From the NCBI GenBank assembly GCA_020793565.1, contig DQIP01000219.1:1-32658 (forward strand): DNA of 32,658 bases. The letters run 5' to 3'. Shown here piece by piece: positions 26,346 through 32,658 of the stretch; positions within the stretch are counted from its first letter, which is position 1, and every line of letters starts with the position of its first letter. Both the position numbers and the translations under genes were made by a program. The stretch is from Candidatus Methanovorans sp. (lineage in GTDB: Archaea; Halobacteriota; Methanosarcinia; Methanosarcinales; Methanosarcinaceae). The notes below the pieces were generated by a model. It did not search any database. It was not told the DNA's origin and saw only the letters and a program-made list of their open reading frames with translations.

Positions 26346-26400
26346 TGTGATAGAACACGGATTTCACAGATGACACGGATGCGTACGGATTAATACCATC
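26346..26400. repeat. Short ACACGGATTTCACAGATGACACGGAT-type motif
   Basis: The internally repetitive phrase ACACGGATTTCACAGATGAC, then ACGGATGCGTACGGATTAA, resembles another short repeat common in environmental archaeal and bacterial genomes. It lies in the 26252-26641 spacer, which otherwise holds only repeat C. Confidence 0.5.
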
Positions 26401-26451
26401 CGTTGAAATGCGTTGAATTCATGTCATTTGTATTCGATTTGAATTGCAGAT

Positions 26452-26516
26452 CGAGAAAATCTTCGCTGACGCTCCGATTAACTCGGACTACATAATCTTA
26501 TAGATTATATACAACA
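26452..26516 (+). repeat. Repeat C, single copy upstream of moaA
   Basis: Reads AAAATCTTCGCTGACGCTCC, GATTAACTCGGACTACATAA, TCTTATAGATTATATACAA. It is almost the same as tandem copy 1 at 19919, on the same strand. The AT palindrome here is perfect (ATAATCT-TAT-AGATTAT). Confidence 0.85.
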
Positions 26517-26641
26517 AGAAATATATTATCTTTTAAAATTTGAAAAACGATATATGTTGGATCATTAAAACCCCTTTGGTCGATGGGCAATGAATGTAAA
26601 TTAAGATACAAATAATACGATTTGCTCACGCCTACCTTATA

Positions 26642-26984
26642 TCACTGAATCATTTCCTTTAGATATTGAAGCACATCCTCAATAAAAACTTCGGGCGACT
26701 CAAAAGGTTTTGCAACATTTTGATCATGTGCATGATATGGAAATGTTTTTATGTTTTTCCAGTGGGGAGCATTGTCCCACCTCCTGACCTCCTTTTTGCA
26801 AGTGATACGAATATCGCCTAAAATCGATGCCAATACTTTCGGTTACCTGTAAAACATAACCTTTTTTTAGAATCGATTTCACTCTCAATGATTGTACAGG
26901 AGGTTCAATGTTTATGTCAAGAATTTTTATATCCACTACAAGGTCACTGGACGAAAGATCAGCAAGAATATGTGCTACTGTCAT
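26642..26984 (-). pseudogene. TumE/DUF6516-type toxin, frameshifted
   Basis: Two overlapping ORF-track frames are halves of one gene. Frame 1 (ATG 26984) reads MTVAHILADL...GIDFRRYSYHLQK. Frame 2 supplies EVRRWDNAPHWKNIKTFPYHAHDQNVAKPFESPEVFIEDVLQYLKEMIQ. They join at an A5 run near 26795; one base less would restore a continuous product of about 113 aa. The YSYHLQ..EVRRWDNAPHW...TFPYHAH pattern is that of the TumE/DUF6516 toxin group. The start ATG overlaps the antitoxin stop (ATGA). The likeliest reading is slippage inactivation of a toxin; programmed frameshifting or a sequencing error in the A-run are alternatives. Confidence 0.75.
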
Positions 26985-27280
26985 GCCAACTTTTTCCAGT
27001 ACTGGCGCGATTTAATGTAACTTTCCCACAATATGAAATCATCCCATTCCCCAAAGGATTCATCACCAGTTTTTGCGTCGATATTTTGTTCGAAATCGGA
27101 AAAATTCATCATGTATTTTTTTTCCATTTCGCCTATTTTCTTTGTATAATAATCCACCTTATGTGTCGCCTGATCATGCACAAGACTGCGGAGAGCTTCG
27201 CGTTCGTTCTTGTACAAGCCAATTTTAACCATATCTCTTATTGGCTTAAAGATATCACGCGATACTTTTACATATTCCAT
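26981..27280 (-). CDS. Antitoxin partner of the TumE-like toxin
   Basis: This 99-aa protein begins MEYVKVSRDIFKPIRDMVKIGLYKNEREALRSLVHDQATHK, which looks like a short ribbon-helix-helix-type DNA-binding segment. An acidic tail follows (FSDFEQNIDAKTGDESFGEWDDFILWESY). That tail type is common in small genes placed before DUF6516 toxins in archaea. Its stop overlaps the toxin start by four bases. The start has GAGATGAT upstream, and 13 bases beyond the start codon begins the inverted repeat of an insertion element, so the native promoter has been displaced. It would bind the toxin and repress its own operon. Confidence 0.7.
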   Translation of the reverse strand: MEYVKVSRDIFKPIRDMVKIGLYKNEREALRSLVHDQATHKVDYYTKKIGEMEKKYMMNFSDFEQNIDAKTGDESFGEWDDFILWESYIKSRQYWKKLA

Positions 27281-27322
27281 AATATCATCTCGTATATCAA
27301 TACCTTCGCCAAATAATCAGCA

Positions 27323-28243
27323 CTAACCACTGTTAATACTTCCGATTTTCGTTATTCGGCTAAATATCTGCTGAATTAAAATTCGCTCTGGTTTTTGCGG
27401 TAGCAATTTTAATATTTCATCAACATATTTGCTACCTCTGAAGTATGCCTTAAGATCTTGGATGCCAAAGTTGGAATCATCCTTCTGAACATTGTGAATT
27501 AATGCCTGAGAAACATTCACCATGAAAAAAGCTAAGTTTGCAGCGTTAGTTACGGGAATCTCCTTGACATTCATAAAATCTTCTAGACCCCAATATTGTT
27601 TTGCATCTCGGAAGTTAAACTCAATCTGAAAACGTAGTTTGTAATAATCGACTAATTTGTCATAGGCTAGCTTTATATCACTGCTGAACAAAATCACATG
27701 ACTCCGTGCATGTGTTTTGAGATTAGTTTTAACGATAATAACCACATTTAGCTTTTTAGCAAAAAGCTTGTGCAGCATAGCCATTTGATAAATCTCAATT
27801 TGAACTGACTTTTCAGTAGTGGTTTCTTTCAAATAATTGGATGGGATGCAACTATAGTCAATTTTATCACCATATTTTTTATGTGCACCACATCCACAAT
27901 ATGCACCTTCATACGGGAAATAGAGTGCAGAATTATATTGTAATTTTGAAATAATGTGCAATTTACATTGTCTGGCCATTTGTAAAGCATTATTATGCCC
28001 AAATGCACCATCAAGTACAATATATGTGATGGGAATGGTGAAACCAATTAGCTTTAACACTTTCTTAATAATACTCTGAATGGTACATAGATATGATGAT
28101 AGTTCGACATCCTCCTTGTTTTTATTTTTACTGCCTTTTGGCCGACCACTTCCTCTTTTTGTAGTGGATTTACTTTTTTGTCGTTTTTTTTATCTTCATA
28201 AGCAACTATTTAAACACGATAAAATAGTCAAAATGTCAAACAT
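27323..28243 (-). pseudogene. IS4-family transposase, internally deleted
   Basis: The ORF-track frame (245 aa) is the C-terminal part of a DDE transposase. It contains the second catalytic Asp in YIVLDGAFGHNNAL and the Y-x2-R-x3-E-x6-K signature in YKLRFQIEFNFRDAKQYW. The frame continues upstream as KRGSGRPKGSKNKNKEDVELSSYL without an ATG. An ATG at 28241-28243 then opens MFDILTILSCLN, which matches the usual N-terminus of this transposase group. The roughly 100 or more codons between, including the first Asp, are gone, and the two parts are in different frames. The protein cannot be active, though a full copy elsewhere could still mobilise the ends. Confidence 0.8.
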
Positions 28244-28323
28244 GGTACCTCTTTAACATAACATATTTAAGTTATTTTTTCAAATAATTTGCTAGTATGG
28301 ATCTTGTTAAAAACTGTTTTCCG

Positions 28324-28752
28324 TTAAGTGTATTGGGGCGATTGCTTCAGCTTTACCATAATCCTCAAAACGTGCATTTCAGAATGCTCAACACCAAATT
28401 GCTCTTTGATTAGCTTGCGAACTTCTTTTAATTTCCAGTCATCTTTGTGTTTGAGCAGGTTCTTTAATGTCTCAATTTCCTCTTCGCTAAGTTTTGGTTT
28501 TGGACCTCCGTTGAAGTTTGGAACAAGTCCGCCATATCCCGATTTATTCCACCGTTTGAGCCATTCATAAGCAGTCGGCATGGTAATTCCGAGATTTTCA
28601 CTTGCTTCTTCTATAACGCATCCTTGATAGAGAAAACGTATGAAATAAAGCCTTTTCAGTACGCGAAGTTCCTTTTCTTTTCCTTTGATTGTTTTTTCCA
28701 AATCACCAAAACTTATTTTTTTGGCGACGTGATATTCCCTATTCCGACCCAT
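28324..28752 (-). pseudogene. IS630-family transposase, N-terminal helix-turn-helix part only
   Basis: A 142-aa frame starts at ATG (MGRNREYHVAKK). It has a helix-turn-helix (VIEEASENLGITMPTAYEWLKRWNKSGYGGLVPNFNGGPKPKLSEEEIETL), then the second DNA-binding segment (EVRKLIKEQFGVEHSEMHVLRIMVKL), as in OrfA or the N-terminus of IS630 transposases. The downstream DDE domain is absent. The last residues (QSPQYT) and the stop codon appear to come from the adjoining IS4 end (ACACTTAAC). It could still bind the element's ends but cannot cut DNA. Confidence 0.75.
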
Positions 28753-28880
28753 AAGGTGTTGTATGCACTCATATGTTAAAAAAGTTTGGTTAATGGACGA
28801 AAAAAATCACTGGATTTTGGGATGACTATGTAACAAAAACTATATTATATCACAACGAATGTGGCGAAGGTATTGATATA

Positions 28881-29043
28881 TGCACCTATTTTATTCGAAG
28901 AACAATAAATAGTATTCGCTTATATCATCCTGCATTAAGTTGAATATATCTTATTTTGAAATACCAAAAGCTTCAATACTATTTACTCTACTACTGTACA
29001 TCCATTATATATCGATCAGACCAGCCTCAACAATGTGAGCAAT
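28881..29043. other. cfbB upstream region
   Basis: No gene is seen. CATTATATATCG near 28992-29004 is a good archaeal TATA-box candidate for cfbB, about 40 bases before its ATG. Any promoter that once drove the TumE-type pair may also lie here, now cut off by the insertion element. Confidence 0.4.
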
Positions 29044-30369
29044 ATGACAAAAGCAATACTCATAGCAGGAACACATAGCGGTGTCGGAAAAACCACAGTA
29101 GCCATGGGGATCATGGCAGCTCTTACAAACCGTAAATACCGGGTCCAGCCCTACAAAGTCGGACCGGACTACATTGACCCGACCCACCACACAGCTATCT
29201 GCGGCACACATTCGCAAAACCTTGATACTTATATGATGGGAGTTGACGATATACGGAAAATATTCGCGCGCACATCAGTTGATGCGGATATCTCGGTGAT
29301 CGAAGGTGCGATGGGACTGTTCGACGGCGTGGACTCCACTGAAATTGCCAGTTCTGCACATGTTGCGAAAACACTGGATATCCCAGTAATACTTGTGGTC
29401 AATGTCCACGGAATGTCGCGAAGTGCCGCTGCAATCGTTAAGGGATTCTCGGAATATGACAGGCAAGTCAATGTTGCAGGCGTCATCTTAAACCAGGTTG
29501 GAAGCGAACGTCACGCGCGTCTTTTAAGGGATGCACTCACTGACATACCAATTATCGGAACCCTGCCGCGAAATAAGGATATCACGGTCCCATCGCGCCA
29601 CCTGGGACTCCATATGGCATCCGAGCAGGAGTATGATATCAAGACCCTTGCGGGGTTCATTGAGGCGAACATTGACCTTGATGCTGTGATATCGGTCGCT
29701 GATACCTATCACGCGCCCGAACCCGCGCAGCAGCCAAATTCCATTGTCGAACCGGATATGAAGATCGGTGTGGCGCTTGACAGTGCCTTTTGTTTTTATT
29801 ACCAGGATATGTTCGATTCCATCAAGCAGCACGGTGCACAAATTGAGTTCTTCAGCCCGCTCAAAGGCGAACTGCCTGATGTTGACGGCATCTATTTCGG
29901 TGGCGGATACCCCGAACTCCACATTGCACAACTCGAAAAGTCAAGAACCACGCGCGCCCTAAAGCAACTTGCTGCTGATGGCATGCCGATGTATGGCGAA
30001 TGCGGCGGACTACAGTATCTTTGCAGTTCATACGAGATAGAAGGTGTGACGTACCGCATGGCTGACGTGTTTTCCGCACAAACCAGGCAGACAAACAGAT
30101 TACAGGCGCTCGGGTACACTGAAGCACGCGCGCGGGATGGTATGACGTTTGCCAGTGGCACGATCCTGGGACACGAATTCCATTATTCACTCACGGAATG
30201 CGCGCGGGACAGCAAGTTTGCATACGAAATGGTGCGCGGGAAAGGGATAGGGAACGGGATGGACGGTATTGTCGAACATAATTCCATGGCAAGTTATATG
30301 CATGCGCACCCGGCTACATTTCCGGTTGGGAATTTTATTGGTATGTGCAGAAAATACGGACGCCGGTGA
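29044..30369 (+). CDS. cfbB: Ni-sirohydrochlorin a,c-diamide synthase / cobyrinate a,c-diamide synthase
   Basis: This amidotransferase of about 441 aa uses glutamine and ATP to amidate the a and c acetate side chains of a tetrapyrrole. In methanogens and ANME the CfbB form acts on Ni-sirohydrochlorin in coenzyme F430 synthesis; the close CbiA form acts in B12 synthesis, and sequence alone does not separate them here. The N-terminal synthetase domain has a P-loop ILIAGTHSGVGKTT, YKVGPDYIDPTHH and VIEGAMGLFDGVD. The C-terminal GATase domain has GIYFGGGYPELH, the nucleophile Cys in MYGECGGLQYL, and EFHYS. ATG 29044 is preferred over GTG 29035, which lies inside a GTGAG ribosome site. It is monocistronic. 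Confidence 0.85.
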   Translation: MTKAILIAGTHSGVGKTTVAMGIMAALTNRKYRVQPYKVGPDYIDPTHHTAICGTHSQNLDTYMMGVDDIRKIFARTSVDADISVIEGAMGLFDGVDSTEIASSAHVAKTLDIPVILVVNVHGMSRSAAAIVKGFSEYDRQVNVAGVILNQVGSERHARLLRDALTDIPIIGTLPRNKDITVPSRHLGLHMASEQEYDIKTLAGFIEANIDLDAVISVADTYHAPEPAQQPNSIVEPDMKIGVALDSAFCFYYQDMFDSIKQHGAQIEFFSPLKGELPDVDGIYFGGGYPELHIAQLEKSRTTRALKQLAADGMPMYGECGGLQYLCSSYEIEGVTYRMADVFSAQTRQTNRLQALGYTEARARDGMTFASGTILGHEFHYSLTECARDSKFAYEMVRGKGIGNGMDGIVEHNSMASYMHAHPATFPVGNFIGMCRKYGRR

Positions 30370-30499
30370 GATTATAACTAATTTATCTACCAGGTATATT
30401 CGCTGAACTTTTCATGTCACGCATGTATATGCTACTGGTTTCGAAACAACGAAAAACAGTATCCGCTTCAAATCTAATGGAAACTGTATTTTTTAGATG

Positions 30500-30769
30500 C
30501 TAGTGTCGTGTCAACAATGCAATGTAGTTAAATGCAAGGAGTTACTACAGATGCGAAAAACGGCGCAACCACCCGTGTGCAGCGCGGCATGTTCCAACAC
30601 CATAATATGAAATACAATACTCTTTTCAAACGGCGTCGTATTTGCAGATCTTAGAATTGGATCGTGGGTTTGGCAGCAGTAGAATTTGCTGCCTGCGGCG
30701 GGAACTGATGCTCCGATCTCTTCAGTTTCGGTTAAATAATCCGATACTTGATAGTTGATACGACACTAG
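30500..30769. mobile_element. MITE-like element with 16-bp terminal inverted repeats
   Basis: CTAGTGTCGTGTCAAC (30500-30515) and GTTGATACGACACTAG (30754-30769) are inverted repeats matching at 15 of 16 positions. A TA lies near each end, as for TA-targeting IS630/Tc1-type elements. The 270-bp element has no coding frame. It contains a hairpin GGCAGCA...TGCTGCC (30672-30693). It is likely a non-autonomous element mobilised by a transposase encoded elsewhere. Confidence 0.7.
30556..30597. repeat. ~40-bp inverted repeat arm inside the MITE
   Basis: AAAACGGCGCAACCACCC...GTGTGCAGCGCGGC is matched in inverse orientation by GCCGCGCTACACGCGTGTGG...GACGCCGTTT at 30987-31020, with several mismatches. 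One arm lies in the MITE and the other 220 bases beyond it. The rest of the 30370-31070 gap shows no gene. Confidence 0.5.
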
Positions 30770-30986
30770 AACAAGAGTAGAAACTGCTGAGGCTGAATTG
30801 TTGCTAAAATCGGCCTAATATATTCTTTGCATAGTTGGGCTTTATCACCTTTTAAACGGATGGAATGGGCAAGGTGGTCCAATAAATTCAGCAGATGTTA
30901 GGTTGATTAGACCTGCATGACATTGACAATATAATTCCTGTGTTCGCTGGTGGGAATAATATAAAAACAACTTGAGTGGTGATGAA

Positions 30987-31020
30987 CTGCGCCGCGCTAC
31001 ACGCGTGTGGTGACGCCGTT
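30987..31020. repeat. Second arm of the ~40-bp inverted repeat
   Basis: Partner of 30556-30597. It lies 50 bases downstream of the metallopeptidase stop codon. The match suggests a second, degraded repeat element here. Confidence 0.5.
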
Positions 31021-31070
31021 TAGTTTCAAGTAGTTGAACTGCCTGCGTTCAGCCTCGGTTGAATGTATTT

Positions 31071-31787
31071 TTAGTAACTCCAGATTTCATGGCTCAGCAT
31101 TGAACGATTCAGTTCATCTTTGAAAATATGCCATTGGGGCATGAATTTGTCCATGCAGACTGCGAAACGTTTGGTGTGGTTGCGCTCTATCAAGTGTACC
31201 ATTTCGTGTACAATAATGTATTCAAGACAGTGTTCCGGCTTTTTTGCTAATTCAAGATTCAACCAAATTCGATGGGGTGCAATCGTGCAGGTGCCCCATT
31301 TAGTTTTCATCTTCTTAATACCCCACTCCTTCACATCCACCCCGATGATCTTTTGCCATTTATCGATCAGGGGAGGTATTTGATCTTTAAGTTGCCTGCG
31401 ATACCATTCAGTGAGCACTTTTTCACGCTGCTCTCTGGTGCTGCCAACTCTTACGTAAAGGTCAATATAGGTCTTATTGCAAATATCCACTTTGGGAGCA
31501 GCGTTGTGATAAATAACATTTAATCGATAACGATTGCCCCTGTAATAATGGCTTTCACCCGACACGAATCTGCGTTCTGATTGGCGTTCTTGATCTTCGA
31601 ACTTTAATTTCTGTTTTTTTATCCATTCCATTTTTGAGATGGCGAAAAGACGAACTGCTTCATCATCGATTTTCAGCGGTGATGCAATGCGCACCCTGCC
31701 GTTAGGTGGATATACTCCAAGATGAAGATTTTTAATATCTTTTCTTACCACATCTATTGAGATGCTGCCTACCGTGATTTTCTGCAT
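31071..31787 (-). CDS. YgjP-like (DUF45) zinc metallopeptidase
   Basis: This 238-aa protein of the YgjP/DUF45 family has a C-terminal gluzincin-type site HEMVHLIERNHTKRF (HExxH plus a downstream His) near residues 193-208. The family segments MKTKWGTCTIAPHRIWLNLELAKKPEHCLEYIIVHE are also present. The N-terminal beta-rich part (IDVVRKDIKNLHLGVYPPNGRVRIASP) is standard. Its substrate is not established. It starts at ATG one base after the stop of the HsdR C-terminal gene. This pairing of a YgjP-like peptidase with a type I restriction subunit is frequent, suggesting an accessory role in restriction control. This gene itself looks intact. Confidence 0.88.
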   Translation of the reverse strand: MQKITVGSISIDVVRKDIKNLHLGVYPPNGRVRIASPLKIDDEAVRLFAISKMEWIKKQKLKFEDQERQSERRFVSGESHYYRGNRYRLNVIYHNAAPKVDICNKTYIDLYVRVGSTREQREKVLTEWYRRQLKDQIPPLIDKWQKIIGVDVKEWGIKKMKTKWGTCTIAPHRIWLNLELAKKPEHCLEYIIVHEMVHLIERNHTKRFAVCMDKFMPQWHIFKDELNRSMLSHEIWSY

Positions 31788-31788
31788 A

Positions 31789-32616
31789 TTAATATTCGCT
31801 CTGATTTTTCACTAATTCAAAAATACGTTCTACTTCTCCATCATCTTGAATATGGTTTCTTATCGCATATTTAACTTCACGTTCCTTTATTTTATTGCCT
31901 CGCCATCCATCTTTTTTAGTGTTGCAAATTTCATGATCTAAAGATATCGTAAGTTTTTCATCATTATTTAAATTGTCAAATAAGGCTCTTTTGGCATTTG
32001 AATTTAGGCTTTTTGGATAGGAAGAAGATTTAGCGGGGTTTTCCATGTTTTTACATAATTCTATAATTTTAGATAAATATTCTTCATAACTTTTGGCTTC
32101 TTCTTTTCGTTCTTTAATTAATTCATCCAGAAGAGTGGACATGTTCTCGTAATATTTCGGATTAGTAGGGGTTTCATCGATTATCAATCTGCGCATATTG
32201 TTTTCAATCGTTTCCGCTACGGCTTCCTTGTTTCGGCGTATGCCTTCAGGCAATGCGTTTACAGCATCCTCCCCACGTTCTACAATCAGCTCAATCAATG
32301 TCATATCATCAAAAACAGAGATCGTTTCACTGTCTTTGGCTCCAATATATGTATCTATCAAATGACGCATATCAGGCTCATGGGCTTTCAGGTCAATAGC
32401 ATCACCACTTGCGATTTTTATTTCGCCTCTCACATATTCGTAGTGTTTAACATCTGTTTTTATCTGCTCAATTTCTCCTGGTGAATAACTCGCTTGCCGC
32501 ATTTCGTTTGCAATGTCGGCATAGGCTCTAATCAACGCTACTGTATGTTTGTATAATGCGGCACAATTCCATAATCTAGTGATTTTCCACTTTTTACGCC
32601 AAACATACCCCCTTAA
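31789..32616 (-). pseudogene. hsdR: Type I restriction HsdR subunit, C-terminal remnant
   Basis: Only the last ~260 residues of HsdR are present. The segments ALIRAYADIANEMRQASYSPGEIEQI, DLKAHEPDMRHLIDTYIGA, ISVFDDMTLIELIVERG and LPEGIRRNKEAVAETIENNMRR are characteristic of the helical C-terminal domain that contacts the methylase core. The nuclease and helicase motor domains are missing. HsdR-like sequence can be followed back to about LWNCAALYKHTVAL. It then gives way to unrelated sequence with an in-frame TGA at 32617-32619 and a TAG further up. No ATG start exists in the open part. The gene was probably truncated by an insertion or deletion near 32580-32620; the window ends too soon to see what is beyond. 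Confidence 0.75.
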
Positions 32617-32658
32617 TCAGCTAAATACTGTTTTCCAATCACTTATGATTTTCTAAAA

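Larger units (their letters stand above)
27293..28880. mobile_element. Chimeric IS630/IS4 insertion-element remnant with 18-bp inverted ends
   Basis: TATATCAATACCTTCGCC at 27293-27310 has a perfect inverted match at 28863-28880. The outermost TA on each side fits the TA target duplication of the IS630 family. Inside lie an IS630-type helix-turn-helix fragment on the right and an IS4-type transposase remnant on the left, both on the minus strand. The IS4 part probably spans about 27321-28329, because both limits start with a CACT(T)AAC-like block. The IS630 catalytic part is missing, so insertion was accompanied by deletion. The element lies 13 bases from the antitoxin start codon. Confidence 0.7.

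Overview
The window looks like the chromosome of a methane-metabolising archaeon of the Methanosarcinales type. It carries three coenzyme F420 genes (cofG, cofH, cofC), a CfbB-type amidotransferase of the coenzyme F430/corrinoid branch, a ferredoxin and geranylgeranyl-reductase pair for ether-lipid saturation, an archaeal TATA-binding protein and an AglJ-like S-layer glycosyltransferase. The density of intergenic repeats, a group II intron end, insertion-sequence debris and decayed toxin or restriction genes would suit a Methanoperedens-like (ANME-2d) genome. That placement is an inference; no rRNA gene is present to test it.

Layout. 1-1890: the 3' end of a group II intron, three copies of a dispersed non-coding repeat, and a RelE-type toxin/antitoxin pair whose toxin has an in-frame TGA. 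1898-5595 (+): Yip1-like membrane protein, exported surface protein, ABC ATPase and MacB/FtsX-type permease, packed as one operon. 5672-6566 (-): a membrane-anchored protein and a small protein, both of unknown function. 6731-8735: an archaeal AAA ATPase (DUF234 type) flanked by two direct copies of a ~225-bp repeat. 8761-12573 (-): an unknown protein, a RhuM fragment, a SAM methyltransferase, aglJ and tbp. 13098-19469 (-): the chromosome-condensation operon, coiled-coil protein, smc, scpA and an unusually long scpB. 19700-20100: an IS200/IS605-like solo end and three 60-bp structured tandem repeats. 20146-24868 (-): geranylgeranyl reductase, ferredoxin, cofC, cofH and cofG. 25158-26251 (-): moaA with a 49-aa companion. 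26642-28880: a TumE-type toxin/antitoxin pair with a frameshifted toxin, abutting a chimeric IS630/IS4 remnant bounded by perfect 18-bp inverted repeats. 29044-30369 (+): cfbB. 30500-30769: a MITE-like element. 31071-32616 (-): a YgjP-like metallopeptidase behind the 3' part of a type I restriction HsdR gene.

How it fits together. The housekeeping blocks are intact and mostly organised as tight operons: SMC-ScpA-ScpB for chromosome organisation, CofG-CofH-CofC for F420, and ferredoxin feeding geranylgeranyl reductase. The accessory DNA between them is a graveyard. The RelE toxin, TumE toxin, RhuM, HsdR and both transposases are broken, while the two antitoxin reading frames remain open. The least explained signals are the dispersed 60-bp repeat, whose copies keep two hairpins through paired base changes, the chimeric insertion element, and the ScpB C-terminal extension.
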